Assembly: GCA_030737875.1 (NCBI GenBank)
Contig: CM060923.1
Coordinates: 35,828,501-35,892,500, forward strand
From: Allium sativum
Taxonomy: Eukaryota > Streptophyta > Magnoliopsida > Asparagales > Amaryllidaceae
Reading direction: 5' to 3'
Length of the DNA: 64,000 bases
The translations under genes were made by a program, and so were the position numbers. This document shows, one piece after another, positions 48,501-58,928 of the stretch; positions within the stretch are counted from its first letter, which is position 1, and every line of letters starts with the position of its first letter. The notes beneath the pieces were generated by a model. That model saw only the letters and a list, made by a program, of their open reading frames with translations, had not been told where the DNA came from and searched no databases.

Positions 48501-50087
48501 CGTACAACTTATACAACGCTTATACAAGAGGTGTACAACGCTTATATAACTCATACATCGACTATAGAATTTATACATCGTCGTTTTCCATATCGTTTAA
48601 AATTTAGAAATCCCACATTGGGTTCCACTCCACCAAAAATAGCAGAAGGCTCAGAAAAATATGCGGTCTCTTCTAGAATGTAGAAGGCATCCACACGAGT
48701 CCACTGTCTCTTGTTTCACTGAATTTCGTCAACAAAAGAAAAAGATATGATTTTTACAGTGAAATCAAAAACCGTAGCGCTTTAAAGTGCTATAATATAA
48801 TTTATTTTAAAATAGCCGTATACCTCTCACGTTTGTTCAAAACTAGGTCGAGGATTTCCGCAAAATCCGTGCAGCTATATGACGATCGGCCTTCACCACC
48901 TTGAAAGGCTAGGAGCGGCGCGCCTGGGGTGCTAACGGCGTCGAACTCGGAGGTCTGGGGGAGGAGCAATCGAACGACGAATGGCGAAACTTTGGAGAGC
49001 TCAAACTTGAGCAATACACAACGATTTGAGGTGGGGTTTGTTTTGATTTGAAGAGGGAGAGGAGGACTTCAAAAACCCTAACTGGAGGTGGGGCTAATTC
49101 TTCTTGGATCGATCGGAAAATGAGGGGGAAGGGAGGAGCGTTTTCCGCCTTCGATCTGGAGCTTTTGGGCGTGACGACGGGGAGAGAGAAAATAGGGTGG
49201 ACCAATGGGATTTTTATTTTATTTTATAATTTTTAAATCTCCAAAATACCCCTTGTCACATACGAACACCAATTCAAACCCAACGACTGTCGTCCCTAGC
49301 GTTTCACCCCCATTCCGAACACAATGGGATATGTTTCGTAGGCCCATTCGACTGTTTGAGTCAGTTTTCCTTCAAATTAAAATATAAAACATTCAATATT
49401 CGATTTGAACGTATATTTCAATTTGCCAGGGCCACAAATTGATTCGAAAAATTCCCGAAAAATAAATCTAGCTATGTTTTGACGATACGGTCCCAACAAA
49501 ACTAGTTTCGTCGAATTCTGAGACCGTTTGTAAAATGGCCCTTTTCTGGTCGATCCAATTTAACTGTAATTGACCAAAACACATTTTCCTTTTCCACGCT
49601 CACATACTAGCTTCAAAAATTATGAAATTTGAAAACTAGTAATAACTTCATATCCCGGATCCAACAAAAGTGGTTTCGTCGAATTCCGAGGTCGTTTGCA
49701 AAATAGCCAATTTCACGGGCTATATAAATTCCATAGCGACCTTTCTGAAAATTCATTTGGCCATAACTTTTGCTTTCCGCAATGAAACTTCGATTTTTCA
49801 GATTCGTTAGAAAGGTTTTCACTAACAAATTTAAATATTTTTGGTTTCACTCAAATCCGTTTTGTTTTGCACCCGGTACAGTCAGTCAAAGTTTGAATTC
49901 AAATTTTGAAACCACCGCGCCATTTCAGGCCTTGTTTATAATTCAAATTAATTACTTTCATTTTTAACATCGATTCAAACATACATTTCCTCGCTATTAT
50001 TCAAAATATTTATTTTAAATATTTAAAATCCACTGAAATAGCCAATTTAAAATTTTTAAATTGGTTCCGATTTTCCGGGTCGTTACA
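45576..50087 (-). mobile_element. Solo LTR H nested in LTR E
   Basis: A 4,512-bp LTR with ends TGTAACGACCCGG (minus start, at 50087) and GGGGTCGTCTCA (minus end, at 45576), flanked by TCTGG on both sides and with no internal region. It is a different but related family. It carries diverged U3 modules about 168 bases apart (near 49337, 49505, 49673 and perhaps 49858), a GC-rich zone (48840-49170), and a 200-bp duplication (47437-47635 and 47688-47887). Solo LTRs arise by recombination between the two LTRs of one insertion. Confidence 0.83.
47437..47887. repeat. Two diverged 200-bp tandem units in LTR H
   Basis: 47437-47635 and 47688-47887 share 'gtttttcttc-gatttga', 'aaccgttggat', 'agaaagat-ttt', 'aatccgacggtcggatctcc' and 'tttcaaaatacgaactgca'. 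A 52-base AT-rich spacer separates them. The unit corresponds to the 'cagttcgtaat...tttctaac' segment in the LTRs of F, E and I. Confidence 0.8.
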
Positions 50088-50092
50088 TCTGG
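50088..50092. repeat. Right target-site duplication (TCTGG) of solo LTR H
   Basis: Exact copy of 45571-45575. Confidence 0.85.
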
Positions 50093-50849
50093 TCTCAACT
50101 CCTCAAACCCGTCTTCTTCTAAACAAAACAACCTCGATAGCTCCCCATCGCAAAAAGCTCGATCACCAGAATAACCCACCGTCGTCTCCACCATCAACCT
50201 GACGCCGCCAGACCCCCATCATCGGAACCGCCGTTGCCTCACGCCCATCCACCAGAAACCCCGACCTCCCTAACGCCTCCAGATCGCCAGAAAACCCACC
50301 GAAACAATACCCGTTCATGGGCCATCCGCCGCCACTGGCTATTCTAAGCCACTGCGACCCCACCGATGAGACCGCCACCCGTCAGGCTTCTCTGTCCTTT
50401 AGGCGAGAACCCCCATCGAGGCCTACAACCACCGGAAACTGACCAAACCCGACTGCGGCTCCACATAAAGCTACCTCTCCGATCATCTCTCCACCCCGAC
50501 CACCACAACCAATATCAGACCCTCCGACCAGAAGCAAAAATGAAGCCCTTCCACTCCTCTACAACATCACTTCAGACTCTTCATCAATCGTCAGTCCAAA
50601 CCTCTTCAAATCCCGTAGAAACGAAGTCAGTTTTTCACCTTTCCTCGCGATTTCCCGCCACCACACTCGACGAAACCTCACCAATTTTTTTTAGTGACTA
50701 GCCCTCGACCGGATCTACCTTTTTGCTTCAGGTCCCCATAGCAGATTCATAATAGATTCGAAGATATAAATTGTTTTATTATTTTGGACTTTTTTGCAAA
50801 ATGTATGGATGGAAATTAGTTTTGGTTTTACGAAAGTCAGGTTTGGGGG

Positions 50850-50857
50850 TTTATATA
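50850..50857 (-). promoter_or_regulatory. TATA-like box of LTR E
   Basis: TATATAAA on the minus strand about 1,070 bases inside the LTR, followed downstream by a GC-richer leader. F has its TATA box at about 1,390 bases. Confidence 0.4.
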
Positions 50858-51928
50858 AATGGGAAAAACTTTATTTTATTGTTGAGTTGACTAACGATAC
50901 GACTAACAATTTTTATTCGTGTCCATCACTATTTCCAATACTGTTTATTTGTTACTGTGGTTACATACAATCTCCATTCATCACGAAAATGGACGTCATA
51001 GTGTAATTTGACGTAACAGTCCTAATGAATCTTGTTTCGTCAAATTCCGAGTCTGTTTACTCAAACGGCGCTCGTTCACGTCCAAGTGGTCGTATTTATT
51101 TGCATTTCATTTTGCCACGCTCACAAAATAACTCCGATTGACGCGCAACTTGAAATCTAGCAATAATTTGCTGTTGCGGTCTCAATAAAATTTGTTTCGT
51201 CGAAAACGGAGGTTGTTTGAATAAAGTCCCTTTTAAAGGGTCCAATTTCAATTAAAATAAATCAACTTTAAAATACTACAATATAAAAATAATAAAATAT
51301 TATAATCAGGTATACTTGACCAGATTTTCATATATTTTCAAAATAAAATAACTCAGGTTGAATTCTACACTGAAACGATATTCAAAATATTTAAAATCCC
51401 CTTTATTTATAAAATAAATCATTATAAATTATAAAGGAATTCCATAGCGACTATTTTAAAATTTAATTTGGACATAAAATAAAATCAACAACACGAAAAC
51501 TCGATTATTCTCGTCCATTAGAAAAATATTATCAAATAGATCCGGACGTTTCTTGTTTCGAAGAAATCCGACTTATATCGGATCTTGTACAACCGTTTAA
51601 AGTTCAAACCACAATTTTACGAACTGTCGCGCCGCCGTAGCTCGTTTTAAAATTAAATTATAAATTATACGTTCAACGGTCGTTAAATAGATGAATACGT
51701 TAATATATTTCCAATATAAATAATATTAAACCCCTATTTTGTTGTCACTCCACATTATATAGCAAATTCAACATTTCCAAATATTTTGGAATTAAAATAT
51801 TATAATATTATTTATATTAATTAAATAAAATATCCAAAATTATTAAATTCAATAATTTAAATTTAAATCAACATTTAAAACAATAAAATAAATTTAAATA
51901 ATTGGCGAGAAAAATACGGGACGTTCCA

Positions 51929-51942
51929 TTCCTTCCCCCTTA
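51929..51942 (-). promoter_or_regulatory. Polypurine tract to the right of LTR E
   Basis: The minus strand reads TAAGGGGGAAGGAA before the LTR start TGGAACGTCCCG. It is followed in plus coordinates by 'aatttcgtccccgaaattgctaag', matching the PPT flank of element F. Confidence 0.8.
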
Positions 51943-52206
51943 AAATAATTTCGTCCCCGAAATTGCTAAGGCGGAAAGAATGCTACAACCCCATTATGTT
52001 TACAAAAATATTTAATTAAAACATAGTTTTATTTCCAAATTAATCTGATTGGTTTTAAAACCAGTTTATTTCAAATAATAAACTTTTGCAAAAATCTTCA
52101 AAAAATTTCTAACACCTTAAATTTTCGAAATTTTTTGGCAGAGTCTCCCCTGTACGGAGGGACATCTGCAATATTGCAGGTTCAAGAAATGTATATACAT
52201 CGCCTC
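51943..52206 (-). other. 3' end of an internal region of the E family, cut by element F
   Basis: On the minus strand it runs like the end of F's internal region ('cttagcaatttcg-ggacgaaattattttaa', then further out an AT-rich stretch and 'gttc...gag-ctctg-caa'). Element F starts at 52207, so this internal region is interrupted; its remainder would lie beyond the window. Confidence 0.6.
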
Positions 52207-53598
52207 TGTAACGACCTGGATTTTTCGACCATTTGATTGAACATTTAAATTGGTTTTATATATTATATTAAGGAATTTGATATGGAATTCGTTTCTAAGA
52301 CGACGATTAAACGTTTATATTTATATTTATTATAAAACGAACTCGAAATGGCACGGCAGTTCGTAATATTTCGATTTGAACTTTAACAGAGTGTACATGA
52401 TCCGTTATTAGTTGGAATTCTTCGGAACAAGAAACTTTAGAGTCCGTTGAAAAGTACTTTTCTAACGGAAGTGGAAAATGGAAATTTCGTCGTATAGATT
52501 GCAAGATATGTCCAAATCAAATTTTCAAATAGTCGTTATAGAATCGTTCATCGATCGTAACAGTTTATTTGAAATAATTGCATACTGGATACGAATTTAG
52601 ACAAGGTTCTTTTGAGACGTAGTGTTAATTTTATTTTTAGAATTTTACTGTAATTTTTAATTAATTAAATACGCAACTTTTTATTTGGAGTATTTTGCAC
52701 CCTTAATCAGCGATTTTGGGATTTCACAATATGAGTTAATCTACCGATATTATTACATTTTCGGGATCACGACACCTCACTGAGCACGACTGTATTTTTA
52801 TTTCAGTCCGCAACGCTCATATAACCGTACATAGTGGTGTGGGTAACGTTTATTGAATGGTTAACTGGTCAAACGGACTCCAAATTCAACGAAACAAGTT
52901 TCATACGAAACCTTAGGAAGAGGTCTAGTGAAACGTCAAGGCCTCATATTTTTAGGATTTTTTCTGTAATTTTTAGAAATTTAAGCTCGGTGTTTTTCAT
53001 CGATATTTTCTAAGGGATTTTCACAAACGACCTCGGAATTCGACGAAACCTATCCCATTGGGTCCGGAATATCTTTTTATGCTAGAATCAGGTATCACTT
53101 CTTGAGTTAGGAGTCAAATGGAATGTTAATTTTATGAAAAACTCCATGCACATTTCATAATGATAAAATATTATTATTATCATGCACATGGCCACCTGTA
53201 TCCTTCCACTCTATTCTATTTAGTACGTGCCTACGCCTATAGTTATATATTACAATTTATTTACTACCAAATATTGTACTGTCTCTCATCTCAACTCACA
53301 CAGCAAATCAGCACATGCATAAGGACGTACACTCAGTTTTCTTGCATATGCCTACCCATCGAACGTACAGCTACATTTATAAAAAGATTACATACAGTCC
53401 CTGTATTTTCATCACACACAGACGTTTCTTTTCCTCGCACATGCCTACCCTCTCTTATCGCATGTCATTTCTTCTTCCGCTGTTTTCCTTGACATATCAC
53501 TGCGCTATTTCCTTGATATTTCACCGCATAGCTACCCTGTAGAATCAATACCGTGCTCTTCAAGTTACGGTTGTTGTGCCACCCAAACTGGCTCTTGC

Positions 53599-53606
53599 TA
53601 TAAATA
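53599..53606 (+). promoter_or_regulatory. TATA box of element F (5' LTR)
   Basis: TATAAATA in 'cttgctataaatacagtgc', a strong plant core-promoter match. It implies transcription starting near 53630. The other LTR has the same box at 60321-60328. Confidence 0.65.
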
Positions 53607-53835
53607 CAGTGCTCCGTTCTTTTCTTTCTTTGTCAACAAATGGAGCCATTCTTCGAGCCAACTTTTCCATTTTTAAATCTCATTGAAAAAGCCCCAGCCC
53701 TTTTTATAAAAAGAAAAAAAACGCAAATAAGGGGACGTGGGATCAAGAGGAAGCATCAGGCAACTAATATTCGGGAAGGAAAGGCATGCGCTGGTGGACA
53801 TGTAGTGCGAACGTGGGCCTTTAGGGCTTTAGGCT

Positions 53836-54070
53836 TGCGGGAAAAGAAAAAAAAAGAGAAAAAAAGATGAAAGGAAAGAACGAAACAAAAAGAATAGGTG
53901 GGAAGGAAATGGACTGGGGAAAAACAGTGGGGAAGTGTTGCGTAGCGGGTGGGAAGGTGGATTCAAGGAGAGTCCATTTTTGGAAGCATGTACATATTAA
54001 AGTTAAGGAATGTATTTAAGGAAAAAAGAAAAGAAAAAAAAAGGGGGGGAAGAAGAAGGTAGCAGAAAAC
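53836..54070 (+). repeat. Purine-rich tract in R-U5 of element F
   Basis: Long runs of A and G (for example 53838-53890 and 54019-54060) with few pyrimidines on the plus strand. The minus-strand open frames here are only polypyrimidine reading (Phe, Pro, Ser-rich) and are not genes. Confidence 0.7.
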
Positions 54071-57000
54071 GGACGTGAAGAAATGGGAAAAAGGGGGAAG
54101 CCATGTATTGTATTTGCTGAAATGAAATCGGCACCACAGTAGCGTGAATGATGGGTATAACATAGTAAGGTCCGAGGGAAAAGAGAAGTATGCTGCAAAG
54201 GTTCTGGACAAACAAAGAAGAATCAGACCAAAGCAGGAACGGTGAAACGATATCGACAGACGTAACAACATGAAGACGGATTGAACAGGAGTTGAAAGCA
54301 ACCGAGATATTCTGTTAAATTAAACGGTTTTTTAATTTAACTGAAATAAACCAGCCTGACGACAAATGGAATCAAGGTGAGTTAAACTCACTCAGTTACC
54401 CCATTTATAATTTTTATAAATCGGGTTTATTGCTTGTGTGCTATGTTTGCTAGTTGATTTGGTTGATTTAGTGATTGTTTGGTTATCCACTACACTGTTT
54501 AAATTAAACGGATGTTTAATTTAAATGAAATGAAATCGTTATTTTTAACGATTATTTTAGACGAAGGTAACTTACCTTGTCGGTTACGTTTATATCAATA
54601 TAAACGTATTTGGATGCTTGAATTATTATCTTGGTTGACCGCTGCTTGTTGAATTGATTATTTATCTGCATATGATCATTATGTGAACTGTTTAACCGAC
54701 ATGATTGGATAATTGACTTGGTGGTTGTTTGTTGAATTTAAATTCAACATTTGTTTGGTATTAACCAATGAGTGATATTAGTTGAGAAATTTATAGCAGA
54801 TGGCCAAAATACAAATTGCATTTAAAAAAGGATGATTTACCGTCAAGTAAATCGATAGAAATAAAGTTATAAAATTTATTTATAAGTGAATATAGATTTC
54901 TAGTATATTATTTTGATTAGAATATATGAAAAGGAATAAACTTACCAAAAGTATGTTAATTGTTTTAATCACTATTTTGGCACCAAAAACGACCGTGTGC
55001 GAAGCACGTGCTTTATCTTTTATAAAGCAAATTCTTGTATTAACGAAATTGTTAAGAAACCGTGGAACGATTAATAACGACGATCATTTGTTTTTTTAGA
55101 AACAATTAAAATAAGATTTTTTTGAAATGGATTATTTAAATTAATAATATTATTTATTAGTTTAAATAAAAAGATGAGCTAGGATTGATCAATGAGTAAT
55201 CATGTTTAAATTGACCATGCCAACTGTTTAACAGGAAAGTGATTATTCATGTAATTAGTGTGCCGACTAATCTGATGATAAAATTTAACAAATAGTTGTT
55301 TAATTTAATAAGTTTTTAAAAGGAAATTTGGATATTTATCCTAGTAACGATAAGGTAAATTTATAATAATTTAAAGAAGTTCTCCTTAAATGAAGTTCAT
55401 TTAAGTAAATAAAATTGTATTTCAAAGTGAGTTTATGAACAGGTTTATATTCAAACCAAGTTTGATAAATGAAGTTATAAATTGATTTTAGGAAAATTTG
55501 TTAAGCCTAAAGTAAATGTTACTTAATGTCATTAAGTAAGGGGAATCGAAGTGAAAGGGTTTTATTATAAACCAAAGGTGTATAAACGAGTTATAAAAGG
55601 GTACGTGAAGTTATAACGTTAAATTTAAATTAACGCTACTTAGTAATGGCATTAAGTGGATGGGATTTGAAAATGAGATTTCCCAGAATAAATGTTGAAA
55701 GGTTTAGAAAAGCTCAATTCTTATAATTGAATTTGGTAAAGGATCAAGTAATGAGATTGGTATTAAAACCAATAGTTTAAAGATATTAAAGTTTAAAAGA
55801 TGATGTTTTATGAATCATTTACTAAGTCGATAAATTTAGTAATGATAATATACTTATGAAGGAAATTTCAAAAGTAAGAGGGTTTATAAAACCGTATGGT
55901 AAATAAATAATGAAATGGTAGTTGTAGAATGAACATGGGTTTTTAGGATTATAATTGATATTTATCTTAAGATAAGAATGTGGTCGATCAAGGTCTGAGA
56001 GGTAATTAAAATACCCCAACATGAATGACTTCAGGATTATCGAAAGATGATATTAGTTGTAATAGTGGATGTGTTTAAAGTAATTTATTTTGAAAAATAA
56101 TAATGTAACATTATTTGAAGAATTTATCAATATAAAATGGGATTCCAAAAATAAAAGGAATTAAAAAGCAGCTTGAGAATATGAAATGGTATTTTCAAAA
56201 TAAAAAGGGGATTGGTGAAGATATAAGGATACTTTCAAAAGTAAGGAAAAGAGATTTTAGAATAAGTTTATTCTAAAGGATAAGTGACGGGGATTGAGTC
56301 AAATAATAAGACCAAAAGAGAATTTCAAAATGATCATTTTAAGAATGATAGGTGGAATCGGTTTTCCAATTATAGGTAATAGGTGATGTTATATAAAATA
56401 TTTAAAATGGTAGTTAACGGGAAATGTGATATTGATTTAAGATATTTTTCTAAGTATCAGCATAAAATGATTTGAGAATATTATATTATTTAATGGCCAA
56501 GTGACGATGTGTTCTGAACCAATGAATCTATCTTATTTTCATGGTTGTTTATTTTGATAGTTAGATAACCGACTATCAAAATCTGGCCCAACGTTTTTGG
56601 TACGGAAAGACCAGAATCGAATTTATATTCGAAAACCATTCCAACCAATAAATACGAATACGTTGAAGATGCTGATCGAGATAGAGCGATTGAAGACTGT
56701 AGATCTTCATGAAACGGAAGAGTTACTTACAATCTCTGGCTGATCCCCAGAGATATACTGCGATTCTGTCGTGGCTGAAATCTATGGATTGCAAGGACTA
56801 CTCGCTACTGATCTATAGGGTGATTCCTAGGATGCGGTAGGAGGGTGCCTTCGGTTCATCCTGTTCCTGGATGACTTGTATGGATGATGTGAATGATGGC
56901 CAGAAGTTTCAAAAGTCGATTATAACCTCAAGCCTCATCAACCGGAAAATGACAAAAATCGGGCAGGCAGCATGGCTATGTGGGTCGCGCCCATTAGGGT

Positions 57001-57955
57001 GTATAATCACCTATCTAGATAAATTCCTTTTGCTTCTTGGATCTATCGATGCTGTCCCTTTTTGGGAAACGGTGGTTTGAGTCCAACCGTTGGTGATATA
57101 CATTCGATACACTCAAGCGAAATGAGTGGTCGGTCATGTGTGGGCCGGGTTGCAAGGCGTTCTTGTTGAACCCAGTGTATTCGCCTCTAGAGATACACTA
57201 TCGGCAGGTGGTCCCATACCTTGTCATAGTCGGAATCCAATTTCCAATAAGTGCCTACGGTTTTGTTTGTATATATATACGTGGAGCGTGAGATGCAAGC
57301 GTTCCATTAGATTGATATTTATTTGTATTTAGACACTATTATAATATCAGAAAAGATATTGATTTCAAAAATATTTTGGGTTATCGTAAGGTAAAAACCG
57401 TCCGTGTTTATGTGTGGATTTGGTCTTACGATTATCCTTTTTCGAAAGGATTTTAACTTTAAAATCAATTTGGATGGTTTCTCTTAAAACTTTGCGAGTT
57501 TATCTCACTCTGGTTCACCAGACTGACCCGGTGTTTTGTAAATGCTCGGGTTAGACCGGGGTGTACAGGTTCAGGTTACCAAATGATTTGAAGTCCAAAG
57601 ACGAGCTGCAGGATTTCATACGTATGATGTTCAACCGTTATTATTCCGCTGTGTGTTATATATATTTGAGGACAGACTATTATAACTGTCCAGGTGAATT
57701 GCTGTACTCTGATGTTGTAAGTATTATTTCAAGCTCTCAATAAAAGTTATTTCCATATTATATTTTGTTCCGCTGCGATGTGAGAATCTGTGTTTGTGTT
57801 GATCCTTCTTATTCTTCTATTCTAACTTTCTTTCTTTCTTATCTCACCCTCTAAATTCTTTCTTATAGCCTTCTGGGGTTTTCGGTACTTGAGTTATGGG
57901 CACAGAATGTAATAGTGTCATGATTCAAGTGTCGAAATTTCCGGGTCGCTACAGT

Positions 57956-57967
57956 TGGTATCAGAGC
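57956..57967 (+). promoter_or_regulatory. Primer-binding site of element F (initiator tRNA-Met)
   Basis: TGGTATCAGAGC, two bases after the LTR end. Confidence 0.93.
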
Positions 57968-58915
57968 AATGGTTTAGGAATAACCTTGGCTCTGTGGGGT
58001 AACTCGATAGAGATAGGGTTAGTAATACCATAGATCAAGAATGAGTGTTTATATATATATGAGAGCGTATTTGTAAATTTTATCTAAAAATGTTTTTTTT
58101 ATTGTGTTGATTGATCGGTTCAAGTTGAGCTGACGAATTGATACAATATTGTTTTGTAAAGTGGGTAGTTGAAATAATTTTGCCCAAAGTTTATTTTTGA
58201 ATAGAAGTAAATAATTTTATCCAATAATTGATATTGGGTTGTTGACTGATTTGAATGAGAATTCAAACTTGATTTTGAATTTGAACGAGTAATAAAGAAA
58301 AAGAATTTGAAAATGTGGAATTTAATTTATGGAGATAAATAGATCAAAATTTAACCTAAGAATAAGTTAAATATGGATGAATTGGTTACGACTGATTGTG
58401 TTTGATTGTTTGTTGGATAATAAACTAGTTGGATAATAAAAGTCATCAACAATTGAATGAATTGTAAACTGAGAGATAAAATTCCATATAATGGATTTGA
58501 GTAGAACCAATATGAAATAAAACGGAAATGGTTTAACCTTGTATCTGTTATTGGCTTTGGATATCGAGTTAAGTGCAGGATTGAAAGAGAGAGAGAGTTG
58601 TTAATGCCTTGGTTTGGAATTAGAGTTTGAGTTGCCCGACAAATAAGTAAACCTTTAAATATATATTGGTTGATTGATTTTTTATACCCTTGAGAGGGTA
58701 GCCACTTGGCTTTGTTTTCTTTTGATCGATGTGAGGCCGGGAGAGGTGAAATGTAGTTATTTAGATCGAGCCGTGCAGAGGAGGTTCTGGCAAATTTTTC
58801 AGAAAATTTGAAGAATTAGAAATATTTTTGATAATATTTTTGAAATGATTATTTTGAAAATAATTGGGTTTGAATTATTCTTCTTACTTAGCAATTTCGA
58901 GGACGAAATTATTTT

Positions 58916-58928
58916 AAGGGGGGAAGAA
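58916..58928 (+). promoter_or_regulatory. Polypurine tract of element F
   Basis: AAGGGGGGAAGAA directly before TGTAACGACC of the second LTR, preceded by 'aatttcgaggacgaaatt'. Confidence 0.9.

Larger units (their letters stand above)
41418..51928 (-). repeat. LTR E: giant gypsy LTR (about 6.0 kb without the nested LTR H)
   Basis: Low end AGTAACGGCCCGG (from TGTAACG) next to a PBS; high end CGGGACGTTCCA next to a PPT. With LTR H and one TCTGG removed its length is about 5,994 bases, close to F's 5,747. It matches the reverse complement of F's LTR at the ends, at 42096-42420 (against 56930-57250), and at 43805-43860 (against 55975-56025). A TATATAAA on the minus strand at 50850-50857 is the best promoter candidate. 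A GC-richer leader-like zone follows it (50100-50700). It has PBS on one side and PPT on the other, so it served as 3' LTR to the right and 5' LTR to the left. Confidence 0.75.
52207..57953 (+). repeat. 5' LTR of element F
   Basis: Starts TGTAACGACCTGG and ends CCGGGTCGCTACA, imperfect inverted repeats. U3 runs to a TATA box at 53599-53606; R-U5 is over 4.3 kb. U3 has diverged modules near 52876 and 53030. A purine-rich zone (53840-54070) follows the promoter. The AT-rich middle (54300-56500) has only shadow frames. A GC-richer island (56690-57250) with a hairpin at 57174-57199 is conserved in LTR E. Confidence 0.88.
57954..58928 (+). other. Internal region of element F, no coding capacity
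   Basis: 975 bases, AT-rich, with no open frame of 60 codons. The first 250 bases match the region beside the PBS of LTR E on the other strand; the last 100 match 51943-52040. The conserved ends suggest roles in priming and packaging; no protein domain is seen. Confidence 0.75.

Noticed and set aside
36343..50092. D to H (36348-50087) as one large insertion
   Set aside because: The flanks differ (AAATC against TCTGG), and TCTGG pairs instead with 45571-45575.
50015..50701. GC-rich stretch with open frames on both strands, possibly a gene
   Set aside because: It lies within LTR E beside solo LTR H, downstream of the LTR's TATA-like box, and matches no domain; a leader of the LTR transcript explains it better.
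53963..54301. Overlapping minus-strand frames rich in Phe, Pro and Ser in element F (repeated at 60689-61027)
   Set aside because: They only translate a polypyrimidine strand in R-U5; three frames are open at once because stops are rare in such composition.
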